Source: Pararhodobacter sp. (GTDB lineage Bacteria > Pseudomonadota > Alphaproteobacteria > Rhodobacterales > Rhodobacteraceae). From it: DNA of 64,000 nucleotides. The notes below the pieces were generated by a model. The model searched no databases. It saw only the letters and a list, made by a program, of their open reading frames with translations, and was not told the DNA's origin. Where the stretch lies: contig NZ_JAUCBZ010000015.1 of NCBI RefSeq assembly GCF_034676545.1, forward strand, positions 124,001-188,000. The letters run 5' to 3'. This document shows positions 32,853 through 41,312 of the stretch, piece by piece; position 1 is the first letter of the stretch; each line of letters starts with the position of its first letter. A program made the position numbers and the translations under genes.

Positions 32853-33964
32853 GGGCGCCCCCGGTTGAGTTGCAACCAGTCGACAATCGCCTGCGCCACC
32901 TTGTAGGTGGCGTCGCTGCCATCGGTTGCCAGGGTCCAGGCCTTCAACGCCGCCTCTGCGCCGACATCGGGTGCCAGAAGGCGGGCCAAAGCCTCGCCCA
33001 AGGCGGGCGCGATGCCGATTTGCCGCCCTGCCCCGACCGCGCACAAACGCTCCAGAAAATCACGATCTTTTGGCGAGGCGTGGGGCCCGAAGACAAGCGC
33101 CGACCCCAAGGCGGCAGCCGTCACCGCCGAGGGGGTTCCGGCCTCTGGCGTCAGGGACCCACCCAGAAACGACACCGCCGCGAGACGCAGGAACAAGCCG
33201 GGGTCATCCTCGGAGTCGGCAACATAGACCTGCGTGGATTCGTCGATCTCTTCTTCCAACGTCCGACGCGCACAGACAAAGCCCTGTGCCCGTGCACGTT
33301 CCGCCATGGCCTCGCCTTTGCCGGGATCTCGTGGCTGCAAGATCACCAGCAACCGATGTGCCCGCCTGAGGGCATGAGAATGGGCGATCAAGGCCGTCTC
33401 GGTCTCGCCCTCGGGAAGATCATAGGCGAACCAGACGGGGCGCGCGCCCAGCGACTCGCGCAGCGAGTCCAGTTCAAACGCGTTGCAACTGTGCGCGGGG
33501 GCGAAACGCGCCAGACGCCCGGTGGCAAAGACCTCGGTCTTGTCGCGCACGCTGCGCGACAGCGCTGCGGCGGATTGCGCATCCTGAGTGTGGATCTGCG
33601 TGAATCGACTGAGCGTCGCGCGCGTTTTGCCCGGCAGAAAGCTCCAGCGTCCCGGCACAACGGGGTGCCGGGCGTCCACCAACAGGCAGGCGACACCGCG
33701 CGCATGTGCCCGTTCCAGAAGCGGCACCGGGATCACCGCGCCCGCCAGCACCAGAACGCGCACCGAATGCGCCTCCAGAAACTGGTCAATCGCCGCACTG
33801 TCGTCCTGATCCGGGCCTTTGTCGGCCTGTGAACCGGTCAAAAGGACATCAGGCGCGGCTTTGAAATCAGCGATCTGTTCAGCCAGCACTTCGAGCACGG
33901 GAAACAACCCGACGTCGGTGCTGTGCAGCCAGACGGTCAGGCGTTCTTGTGCGGACGCTGTCAC
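32849..33964 (-). CDS. WaaA-like glycosyltransferase (Kdo transferase family, divergent)
   Basis: A 371-residue protein whose overall pattern matches 3-deoxy-D-manno-octulosonate transferases: LTVWLHSTDVG at the N-terminus, VDARHPVVPGRWSFLPGKT, FTQIHTQDAQSAAAL, and FLGGSLTPEAGTPSAVTAAALGSALVFGPH near the end. It lies between lpxK and cysQ in an LPS context. It is shorter than usual WaaA (about 420), lacks the N-terminal membrane segment, and in the motif normally ending SVGE has DVGL, so the catalytic Glu is missing. It may be inactive or have another donor. The GTG start overlaps the cysQ stop (GTGA). Confidence 0.75.
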   Translation of the reverse strand: MTASAQERLTVWLHSTDVGLFPVLEVLAEQIADFKAAPDVLLTGSQADKGPDQDDSAAIDQFLEAHSVRVLVLAGAVIPVPLLERAHARGVACLLVDARHPVVPGRWSFLPGKTRATLSRFTQIHTQDAQSAAALSRSVRDKTEVFATGRLARFAPAHSCNAFELDSLRESLGARPVWFAYDLPEGETETALIAHSHALRRAHRLLVILQPRDPGKGEAMAERARAQGFVCARRTLEEEIDESTQVYVADSEDDPGLFLRLAAVSFLGGSLTPEAGTPSAVTAAALGSALVFGPHASPKDRDFLERLCAVGAGRQIGIAPALGEALARLLAPDVGAEAALKAWTLATDGSDATYKVAQAIVDWLQLNRGRP

Positions 33965-34773
33965 GAGAGACGCTCCGACGGGTTCGTGAGGCCGGCAATC
34001 AGACTGCGGTGCAAGTCTGGCCCAGCGGCAACGACGCCCGGATTGTTTGCGCTCGGCGCATTGAACCGCAGCGGACCGCCGCGCCGATCGGTGACCTTGG
34101 CACCCGCTTCGGTAGCGATCAGCGCCGCCGAGGCGATGTCCCAATCCCAAGCGTCGCGCAGGGTCAGCATCGCGTCGAATCGCCCTTCGGCCACCAGCGA
34201 CAAGCGCCACGCCAGCGAAGGCCGGAAATGTCGCTCAAGCGGCGGCATCCCGCCGGGCCAGAGCTTTGGCTCAAAGGTCGGACGCGCGGCGAGAACCTTG
34301 GCCGCAGCAGAGGGATGCGCACTGGCCGCGATGGGCTGCCCGTTCAAGGTGGCACCACCCCCCAGAACGGCGGCATAGGTCAGGTCGAGCATCGGCAAAT
34401 AGACCACCGCCGCAACCGGCAAGCCGTCGCGGACCACAGCCAGCGCATGGGCAAAGCCGGGATCGCCGCCGATGAACGACCGTGTGCCGTCAATCGGGTC
34501 GATGACGAAAGTCATCGACTTTGCGACGCGCGACAGATCGGCCAGCGGGTCGCTTTCCTCGGACAACCAACCATAATCAGGGCGCGCGGTGTTCAAGGTC
34601 GCGTGGAGGTAATCATTTACCTCCAGATCAGCCTCTGACACCGGGCCTTGACCGACGCCTTTGTCCCAGACCTTCACGTCGGTCCTGAAATGGCGCTTGG
34701 CAATCTCGCCCGCGCCGCGCGCCGCCGCGCCCAACAGCGCAAGGTCCGAGGTGTAGGCGTCAGGCCCCGGCAA
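33961..34773 (-). CDS. cysQ: 3'(2'),5'-bisphosphate nucleotidase CysQ-like
   Basis: A 270-residue inositol-monophosphatase-superfamily enzyme, most similar in arrangement to CysQ, which removes the 3' phosphate of PAP formed in sulfate assimilation. Metal-site motifs are WLSEESDP, DPIDGTRSFI (about residues 90-99) and WDWDIASAALIATEAGA near the C-terminus. The start is a TTG at 34773 overlapping the pmbA end by 14 bases. The substrate could also be another sugar phosphate, as the family is broad. Confidence 0.85.
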   Translation of the reverse strand: MPGPDAYTSDLALLGAAARGAGEIAKRHFRTDVKVWDKGVGQGPVSEADLEVNDYLHATLNTARPDYGWLSEESDPLADLSRVAKSMTFVIDPIDGTRSFIGGDPGFAHALAVVRDGLPVAAVVYLPMLDLTYAAVLGGGATLNGQPIAASAHPSAAAKVLAARPTFEPKLWPGGMPPLERHFRPSLAWRLSLVAEGRFDAMLTLRDAWDWDIASAALIATEAGAKVTDRRGGPLRFNAPSANNPGVVAAGPDLHRSLIAGLTNPSERLS

Positions 34774-36115
34774 TCGTCAGACCCTCAACGAGCAGCGACG
34801 GAACCTGCGTGCTCAGATGCGCACGCACGTCATTGCCCGGCGTGATCCGCATCAACATCTGGCGCAGCGACCCGGCGATGGTGCATTCGTTGACCGGATA
34901 GGCGATCTGCCCATTCTCGACCCAGAACCCCGAAGCGCCGCGCGAATAGTCGCCGGTGGTGGCGTTGATCGTCGAGCCGATCAGCGAGGTGATCAGCAAC
35001 CCGGTGCCCATATCGCGGATCAGCGCCTCACGGGTTTGGCCACCAAGCGTCAGCGCCGTGTTCGACAGGCTTGGCGAGGGCGGCGCGCTGGGGCCGCGGC
35101 TGGCGTTGGCGGTGCTCTCCATGCCCAGTTTGCGCCCGGTGGCGAGGTCCAGCACCCAGCCTTGCAACACGCCGTCCTTGACCAGATGCCGGGTCTGCGT
35201 GGCCAGACCTTCGGCATCAAACGGACGCGTGCCGGCAATACGTACCCGGTGCGGCGTCTCGATCAGGTCGATCCCGGCGGGCAGGATCTGCTGGCCCAGT
35301 GCATCGCGCAGCCAGCTGGAGCCGCGCGCAATCGACGCGCCATTGATGGCGCTGGTCAAATGCCCGATCAACGAGGCTGCAACGCGCTCATCGTACAGCA
35401 CCGGATAGGCCCCGGACGGCGGCTTGCGGCTGCCCTTGCGGGCGACGGCGCGTTCGCCAGCCTCTTGACCGATGCTTTCGGGGCTTGGCAGGTCGGCTTG
35501 AAAGATGCGCCCTTCCGAGGACCAATCCCGCTCCATCGCGGTGCCTTCCCCGGTGATCGCCACGCAGGAAATATGCCGCGAGCTGCGGCCATAGCCGCCC
35601 GAGAACCCATTGCTGGCGGCCATATGCACCATGCGGCGGCTATACGCGGCAGACGCCTGATCAATCTGGCTGATCCCGCGCACCGCCAGCGCGCTGGCTT
35701 CGGCGCGGCGCGCGTCTTCCTCCAGCATCGCGGGGTCGGGCTCGGCGCTGGTGTCCAGCAGTTCCAGCCCTTCGGCATCGCGGCGCGCCGACAGCTGGCT
35801 GGCCTCCGCCAAGCCGGCGTAAGGGTCTTCGGGGGCCTCGCGCGCCATCGCGACGGCGCGTTCAGCCATCACGGCCATCGTTTCGGGCCGGGCATCCGAG
35901 GACGACACACAGGCCTGACGCTGGCCGATCAACACCCGCAAGCCAACATCCAGCCCCTCGGCGCGCTCGGCGTGCTCCAGCCGCCCGCCGCGCACGTCGA
36001 TGGACACCGAAGTCCCCTCGATCACCAGCGCATCGGCGCTTTCGGCCCCGGCCTTGCGCGCGGCCTCCAGCAGGGCCTGAACCAGAACATCGGGGCGAAG
36101 TGTATCAGAGGACAT
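34760..36115 (-). CDS. pmbA: TldE/PmbA family protein
   Basis: A 451-residue protein of the TldD/PmbA family. PmbA (TldE) is the partner of the TldD metalloprotease, which acts in peptide (microcin) maturation and CcdA turnover. Seen are DVRGGRLEHAERAEGLDVGLRVLIG near the N-terminus, SRRMVHMAASNGFSGGYGRS, and the C-terminal GSTINATTGDYSRGASGFWVENGQIAYPVNECTIAG. It lacks the HExxxH of TldD, as expected of PmbA. Start ATG 36115. TldD is not coded in the window. Confidence 0.92.
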   Translation of the reverse strand: MSSDTLRPDVLVQALLEAARKAGAESADALVIEGTSVSIDVRGGRLEHAERAEGLDVGLRVLIGQRQACVSSSDARPETMAVMAERAVAMAREAPEDPYAGLAEASQLSARRDAEGLELLDTSAEPDPAMLEEDARRAEASALAVRGISQIDQASAAYSRRMVHMAASNGFSGGYGRSSRHISCVAITGEGTAMERDWSSEGRIFQADLPSPESIGQEAGERAVARKGSRKPPSGAYPVLYDERVAASLIGHLTSAINGASIARGSSWLRDALGQQILPAGIDLIETPHRVRIAGTRPFDAEGLATQTRHLVKDGVLQGWVLDLATGRKLGMESTANASRGPSAPPSPSLSNTALTLGGQTREALIRDMGTGLLITSLIGSTINATTGDYSRGASGFWVENGQIAYPVNECTIAGSLRQMLMRITPGNDVRAHLSTQVPSLLVEGLTIAGA

Positions 36116-36203
36116 GGGCAAGCCTGTGTTGTTGGGCGTGCTTGCAGACTTAATGCCTTGTCGCGCCGATTGAAAGGTACGGCGAGGTCAACCGCGACCG
36201 CAC

Positions 36204-37991
36204 TCAGGTTTTGATCGTGGCCGGGTCGGCATCATCATAAAGCCGGTCTACCAGCGCCTTGCGCCGCATCAGCAGTTTGCGGAAATTCAGGTTGCCCTTG
36301 GCGGTCACCTCGCCCTCGGCCATCGACGGAGGCTCGGCCAGCACCATCACCCGCCGAATGGCCGTGGCAGACCCTTCGTTAGGCACCGGCTTCAGGCGTT
36401 CCGCAATCTCGGCCGCTTGCCGCACGATCAACGCGCCGTCGGCATCTTGCGCACCCTCTGTCAGGGCGGGCGTTGGAATGATGAACACGCCCGCTTCACG
36501 CTGCTCGGCCCCGGTGATGACCACATCCGCCGCCAACCCCTTGAGCCTGCCCAGAACCTCCATGCGCAGCCCGGCGGCCCGGACCCATGTTCCGGTGCTC
36601 AGTTTGAATTCCTCGGCAATGCGCCCGTCAAACTTCATGCCCTTGTCGATGTTGGCAGGGTCCACCAGCCGCATGGCGTCGCCGGTCACGAAATATCCTT
36701 CGTCATCAAAGGCTTCGGCGGTTTTTTCAGGGTCGTCCAGATACCCTTTGGTGATCGTGACCCCTTTGACGCGGACATCAAAGCGGTTCTCCTCGTCCAA
36801 CGGCACCAGCTTGACCGTCACGCCGGGTACAGGCACGCCGATGATCCCGGATTGGTCGGTAAATTCGTGTTGGATCACCGCAGCCGGCGCGGTTTCGGTC
36901 AGCCCCCAACTGGAATTGAACAACGGCAAGGTGCCACGCACCTCACGCGCCATGCTTTCCAGATCCGCCCAGACATCCTGCGGCAGCGAGGCCCCGGCGT
37001 AGAACAGCATGTCGAGGTTCTGGAAATACTGCTTCCGCAGCGCTGTGTCGGTTTTCATCACATCGCGCAGCATCGCAAAGCCAACCGGCACATTGAAGGC
37101 GATGGTCGGCGAGACCATGCGCAGATTGTCGATCGTGTGATGCGCCAACGCGGGAATCGGCTTGCCGTTGTCGATATACATCGAGCCGCCATTGGACAAC
37201 ACGAGGTTGAAGTTGTGCGACCCGCCGAACACATGGTTCCACGGCAGCCAATCGAGCAGGATCGGCGGGTGATCCCCAAGGAACGGCAGCACGGTTTTCA
37301 ACTGCGCCTGATTGGTGCACATCATCGCTTGCGTGGTCAAAACGCCCTTCGGATGCGAGGTTGATCCTGAGGTCAGCAGGTACTTTGCGATGGTCTCAGG
37401 CGTCACGGCGGCGTTGAGGTCCGTCACATCGCCTTTGCTGTGCAGCAGGCTTTCAAACGCGGTCACGCCGTCCGGCACGTTGACGCTGGCGAGTTTCTCG
37501 ATGCCCTCGAACACTGGCAGATGCAAAGCCGCGCCGTAGCGGCTGGCGTCATCGGCATAGATCATGCCGGGGTGGATCATGCCGGCGACCCGCTCCAGAA
37601 CCGCGTGTGCGCCGGGGATCAGCGCGTATTGTTCCGCCACGGGCACTGTCGGCACGCCGATGTATTGCGCGGCGAGGGTCAACAACGCGTGGTCAACACC
37701 GTTGCCGCTGATGATCAGGATCGGAGTCTTGGCGTTCAACCCGCGATCCGCCAGGTTCGAGGCAATCGCCCGCACCATGTCCAGCGCCTGCGCATAGGTC
37801 ACCTCGCGCCAGCCATCGCCTGAACGTTCCGCGATGAACACGCGGTCGGGGGCGGTTTGCGCCCAATCAACCAGCCAATCCGTGCTGCACCGCGCAACCT
37901 CGCCCAGCGGCCAGCCACTGGTCAGCAACACAGACCCGTCCGCGCGATCCTCACGCCGCGCCTTATGAGCGCGATACAGCCCTTCGATCAT
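36204..37991 (-). CDS. fcs: Feruloyl-CoA synthetase (AMP-binding)
   Basis: A 595-residue AMP-forming acyl-CoA ligase matching feruloyl-CoA synthases: VSGWPLGEVAR-like start region (LLTSGWPLGEVARCSTDWLVDWA), P-loop LLTSGSTSHPKGV (about residue 190), LDWLPWNHVFGGSHNFNLVL, and NSSWGLTETAPAAV. It would activate ferulate, coumarate or a related hydroxycinnamate with CoA. The ATG at 37991 has a GGGAGG ribosome site and overlaps the marR end by 29 bases. No hydratase/lyase (ech) gene is seen beside it. Confidence 0.87.
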   Translation of the reverse strand: MIEGLYRAHKARREDRADGSVLLTSGWPLGEVARCSTDWLVDWAQTAPDRVFIAERSGDGWREVTYAQALDMVRAIASNLADRGLNAKTPILIISGNGVDHALLTLAAQYIGVPTVPVAEQYALIPGAHAVLERVAGMIHPGMIYADDASRYGAALHLPVFEGIEKLASVNVPDGVTAFESLLHSKGDVTDLNAAVTPETIAKYLLTSGSTSHPKGVLTTQAMMCTNQAQLKTVLPFLGDHPPILLDWLPWNHVFGGSHNFNLVLSNGGSMYIDNGKPIPALAHHTIDNLRMVSPTIAFNVPVGFAMLRDVMKTDTALRKQYFQNLDMLFYAGASLPQDVWADLESMAREVRGTLPLFNSSWGLTETAPAAVIQHEFTDQSGIIGVPVPGVTVKLVPLDEENRFDVRVKGVTITKGYLDDPEKTAEAFDDEGYFVTGDAMRLVDPANIDKGMKFDGRIAEEFKLSTGTWVRAAGLRMEVLGRLKGLAADVVITGAEQREAGVFIIPTPALTEGAQDADGALIVRQAAEIAERLKPVPNEGSATAIRRVMVLAEPPSMAEGEVTAKGNLNFRKLLMRRKALVDRLYDDADPATIKT

Positions 37992-38430
37992 CAACAACCC
38001 TCCCATTCGTTTCGACATGGCGCAGGGCGGTGTGCAGGGCCTGGCGCTCCTCCAAGCTCAGACCCTCCGCCATGCGCGCATCATGTGCGTCAACTGCCTC
38101 GAGCGCGCGGTCGCACAACCGCCGCCCCTGCAACGTAATATTCAACTCATGCGCGCGCCGATCATCGGGCGCGCGCGCGCGAACCACTGTTTTCAGGCGC
38201 TCCAACTCATCGAGGATCAGCACCAGATTGGGCTTTTCCAAGGACAGGATTTCCGCCAGTTGCGTTTGCCGCAACCGCGGATTGTCGCGGATCACAACCA
38301 GCACCGAAAACGTCACCATGCGCAGCCCAAAAGGCGCAAGCACCGCGTTTACATCGGACTGAATGACCGCGAACGCGCGCTTCATGTCATAGCCCAGAAA
38401 GCGGCGCAGGGTGGCGTCGGGCGTGGTCAT
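37963..38430 (-). CDS. MarR family transcriptional regulator
   Basis: A 155-residue winged-helix regulator. The recognition region RLRQTQLAEILSLEKPNLVLILDELERLKTVVRARAPDDRRAHELNIT has the DDRR wing typical of MarR. It is coded between a short-chain dehydrogenase and feruloyl-CoA synthetase in one minus-strand operon, recalling CouR/FerR, which sense hydroxycinnamoyl-CoA. A candidate operator (ATTAAT-N14-ATTAAT) lies upstream of the operon. The ligand is inferred from context. Confidence 0.87.
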   Translation of the reverse strand: MTTPDATLRRFLGYDMKRAFAVIQSDVNAVLAPFGLRMVTFSVLVVIRDNPRLRQTQLAEILSLEKPNLVLILDELERLKTVVRARAPDDRRAHELNITLQGRRLCDRALEAVDAHDARMAEGLSLEERQALHTALRHVETNGRVVDDRRAVSRS

Positions 38431-38433
38431 CGC

Positions 38434-39198
38434 TTAGCGCGGCGGCAAGCGGGTTGCACCGTCAAGCCGGATCACCTCGCCGTTCAGATAGGCGTTCTCG
38501 ACGATCTGCGCGACCATCAGCCCGAATTCTGCCGGATCGCCCAAACGCGCCGGGAACGGAATGTTCGCGGTGATCTTGGCGGTGACCTCGGCGGGCAGGC
38601 TTTCCATCATCGGGGTGTTGAACAAGCCCGGCGCGATTGCCATCACGCGGATGCCGGTTTGCGCCAATTCGCGCGCGGCGGGCAGACACATCGAGGCAAT
38701 GCCGCCCTTGGATGCGGAATAGGCCGCCTGACCGACCTGCCCGTCCTGGAACGCCGCCGACGCCGTGTTGATCACCACGCCCCGCTCGCCGCCGGACAGG
38801 GGCTCTTGCGCCTGCATCCCTTTGACGGCGTGCGACATGACGATATAGCTGCCGATCAGGTTCACGCGGATCACCCGCTCGAACACGTCGATCGACAGCT
38901 TGCCCTCGCGACCGACGATCCGCGCGGCCACGCCGATGCCGGCACAGTTCACGGCGATCCGTGGCAGCCCATTCATTTCCTGCGCGATGCGCGCAAAGGC
39001 CGCCTCGACCTCGTCAGCGTTTCCGACATCGGCGCGAACCCCCAGACCACCGATCTCGGCGGCGACCGCATCGGCCCTGCCCGCATCATAATCGAGCACC
39101 GCGACACGCGCGCCACGGCTTGCCAGCATCCGCGCCGTTGCCTCGCCCAGGCCACTGCCGCCGCCGGTAACGAGTGCGATTTGACCCTCAATATTCAT
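38434..39198 (-). CDS. Short-chain dehydrogenase (3-hydroxyacyl-CoA dehydrogenase type)
   Basis: A 254-residue SDR with cofactor loop VTGGGSGLGEATARML, NCAGIG, and catalytic Ser and Tyr-x3-Lys (INTASAAF and AAYSASKGG). The C-terminal pattern APGLFNTPMMESLPAEV and FPARLGDPAEFGLMVAQIVEN resembles type II 3-hydroxyacyl-CoA dehydrogenases (HSD17B10-like). Beside a feruloyl-CoA synthetase it could oxidise a 3-hydroxyphenylpropionyl-CoA in side-chain beta-oxidation. It is the first gene of its operon. Confidence 0.87.
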   Translation of the reverse strand: MNIEGQIALVTGGGSGLGEATARMLASRGARVAVLDYDAGRADAVAAEIGGLGVRADVGNADEVEAAFARIAQEMNGLPRIAVNCAGIGVAARIVGREGKLSIDVFERVIRVNLIGSYIVMSHAVKGMQAQEPLSGGERGVVINTASAAFQDGQVGQAAYSASKGGIASMCLPAARELAQTGIRVMAIAPGLFNTPMMESLPAEVTAKITANIPFPARLGDPAEFGLMVAQIVENAYLNGEVIRLDGATRLPPR

Positions 39199-39224
39199 CG
39201 GTCTCTCCCAAAGTTGTGCTTGGT

Positions 39225-39250
39225 ATTAATTACATCTCATAACCATTAAT
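39225..39250. promoter_or_regulatory. Candidate operator upstream of the SDR-marR-fcs operon
   Basis: Two self-complementary ATTAAT hexamers (39225-39230 and 39245-39250) are 20 bases apart in an AT-rich stretch 27 bases upstream of the first gene. The symmetry and two-turn spacing suit a dimeric regulator such as the MarR protein of the same operon. Confidence 0.45.
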
Positions 39251-39270
39251 CTGTCAACCGGGTTCCGCAT

Positions 39271-39294
39271 GAAAAAGGGGGGCCAAGGCCCCCC
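39271..39294 (-). terminator. Intrinsic terminator after the TRAP/gentisate operon
   Basis: On the minus strand GGGGGGCC-TT-GGCCCCCC (complement of 39277-39294) is followed by TTTTT (complement of 39272-39276), a textbook rho-independent terminator 27 bases after the dctM stop. It separates the TRAP operon from the SDR-marR-fcs operon. Confidence 0.9.
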
Positions 39295-39320
39295 GTTCTC
39301 GGATGCAAATCCGCGCCCCA

Positions 39321-40634
39321 TCAGGGGATCAGGAACAAGGTGATCGCCGGAAAGGCCACCAATATGCAGACGCGTACAAGGTCCGAGGCGACAAAGAACA
39401 TCACCGCCTTGTAGGTTTCAATCATTGGCGTCGAACGGTCCATCGCGTTGATAATGAACAGGTTCATCCCCACCGGCGGCGTGATCAACCCGGTTTCGAC
39501 GACAATCAGAACCAGAATGCCAAACCAGATCGCGACATGCTCGGCGGACATGCCGAAATCGAGTGCCATCATCATCGGGAAAAAGATCGGCACGGTCAGC
39601 AGGATCATCGACAAGCTGTCCATGACGCAACCCAACAACAGATAAATCACCAGAATCAGCAGCAGTACCGCAACCGGCGACCAGCCCAGACTGACCACCC
39701 ATTCCGACAGGGATTGCGGCACCTGGGTCAGCGCCAGAAAGCTGTTGTAGAACGCCGCGCCGAACACGATGAAAAAGATCATCGCCGTCGAGCGCCCGGT
39801 CGAGGTGAAGGAATCGAGCATCGTTCTGAAGGTCAAACCGCCGTTCGCCAAGGCAATCAGACCAGTGCCCAGTGCGCCGACGGCCGCGCCTTCGGTCGGG
39901 GTGAAAATACCGCCGTAGATCCCGCCAACCACGGCCAGAAACACGGTCAGAACCGGCCAGATCGCGATCAACAAGCGAAACCGCTCGCCCCACGGCACGC
40001 GATCACCGACGCCCGCCCGTTCGGGATACATGCGCACATAGATCCCCAGCACGATCATGTAGCCAATTGCGGCCAGAACACCGGGTGCAAAGGCAGCAAG
40101 GAACAGTTTGGCGATATTTTGCTCGGCCAGGATCGCATAGATCACCAGCACCACGGAGGGCGGGATCAGGATCCCCAGAGTTCCGCCCGCGGCAAGTGCC
40201 GCCGTCGAAATGCCGCCGTGATAGCCAAAGCGTTTCATCTCTGGCAACGCGACGCGGCCCATCGTGGCGGCTGTCGCCAGTGACGAACCGCAGATCGCGC
40301 CAAAGCCCGCACACGAGGCGATTGCGGCAATGCCAACGCCGCCCTTGCGGTGTCCGACAAAGGACTCCGCCGCTTTGAACAGCGCCTTGCTCATGCCGCC
40401 AATGGTCGCGAAATAGCCCATCAGCAGGAACATCGGCACCACCGCCAGCGATTCGCTGGCGAACGAGGAATAGGCCGCGCTTTTGAGGCGCGCCATCGGC
40501 ATCCGCGTGTCACCGGTCACGACCCAATAGCCGACATACCCGACGATAAACATCGCAAGGCCAATCGGAACGCGCAGAAAAATCATCAACAGGAGCGCCG
40601 GAAACGAGATGATTCCGATTTCAAGATTGGTCAA
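39321..40634 (-). CDS. dctM: TRAP transporter large permease DctM
   Basis: A 437-residue integral membrane protein of the TRAP large-subunit family with about 12 hydrophobic segments. Typical features are LRVPIGLAMFIVGYVGY, VVPMFLLMGYFATIGGMSKALF, ASCAGFGAICGSSLATAATMGRVALPEMKRFGY, and GTLGILIPPSVVLVIYAILAEQ. It imports an organic acid with Na+ together with DctQ and DctP. The TTG start at 40634 overlaps the dctQ stop. The operon position after gentisate genes suggests an aromatic acid substrate. Confidence 0.94.
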   Translation of the reverse strand: MTNLEIGIISFPALLLMIFLRVPIGLAMFIVGYVGYWVVTGDTRMPMARLKSAAYSSFASESLAVVPMFLLMGYFATIGGMSKALFKAAESFVGHRKGGVGIAAIASCAGFGAICGSSLATAATMGRVALPEMKRFGYHGGISTAALAAGGTLGILIPPSVVLVIYAILAEQNIAKLFLAAFAPGVLAAIGYMIVLGIYVRMYPERAGVGDRVPWGERFRLLIAIWPVLTVFLAVVGGIYGGIFTPTEGAAVGALGTGLIALANGGLTFRTMLDSFTSTGRSTAMIFFIVFGAAFYNSFLALTQVPQSLSEWVVSLGWSPVAVLLLILVIYLLLGCVMDSLSMILLTVPIFFPMMMALDFGMSAEHVAIWFGILVLIVVETGLITPPVGMNLFIINAMDRSTPMIETYKAVMFFVASDLVRVCILVAFPAITLFLIP

Positions 40635-41224
40635 TGGTCCGCTCCCGTAGAGGTGACAAGCATCTGATTTTTGTACACTTCGGCAATTCGCACCAGCGCC
40701 ATATAGACGCCGATAATGGCGGTGATGACGGCCGGGACCAGTGCCAGGGCATAGTTCCACCAGACCGGATATTGCAGCAGGAATGTCGTGGAGCGACGGC
40801 GCATATAGGTGTCCATGCCCTCATAAAGCTGGATCGCGATCAGCACGAGTGTCGCCGCAAAGACGATTTCAATCACCATTTGCAGAATCCGCCGGGACCG
40901 GTCGCTGAGGCCAGAGGTGAACACGTCAACCGTGGCATGGCCGCCGGTAATCTGACACCAGCCCAGAAAGGCAAAGATGCTGAACGCCAGGCCCGAGGCC
41001 AAGAACTCGTAATCGCCATAAATCGGCCCGATGCCGGTGTTGATGGCCCATTCCGAAAAGCCGGGCAGCGTGGATTGCATGAACTCGGAATGCAGCGCCG
41101 CCGTCACCGTGCGACCGATGATCGAGACGCATATCATCAGGACAAGCCCAGTCAGAACCGCGCCGCCAATCAGCGCCATGACCCATGCAAGTCCGTGAAA
41201 GAACCTGTGTATCGTTTTGAACAT
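40631..41224 (-). CDS. dctQ: TRAP transporter small permease DctQ
   Basis: A 197-residue membrane protein with four hydrophobic segments, the usual form of DctQ. The segment ASGLAFSIFAFLGWCQITGGHATVDVFTSGLSDRSRRILQ carries the conserved GHATVD motif. The ATG at 41224 follows a GGAGAG ribosome site. It lies between the binding-protein gene and dctM, as is usual. Confidence 0.92.
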   Translation of the reverse strand: MFKTIHRFFHGLAWVMALIGGAVLTGLVLMICVSIIGRTVTAALHSEFMQSTLPGFSEWAINTGIGPIYGDYEFLASGLAFSIFAFLGWCQITGGHATVDVFTSGLSDRSRRILQMVIEIVFAATLVLIAIQLYEGMDTYMRRRSTTFLLQYPVWWNYALALVPAVITAIIGVYMALVRIAEVYKNQMLVTSTGADH

Positions 41225-41312
41225 GTTTTTCTCTCCGGCCCTGGTCACGGCCACTGGTGCGCCTGCCCCAAGGCGCGCGTACGCCCCGGGGCAGATCATG
41301 TGTCACGCAGGA

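Noticed and set aside
33961..34210. Longer N-terminus for the WaaA-like protein
   Set aside because: The upstream extension is antisense-like shadow of cysQ coding sequence with no membrane segment, and the GTG overlapping the cysQ stop is the natural start.
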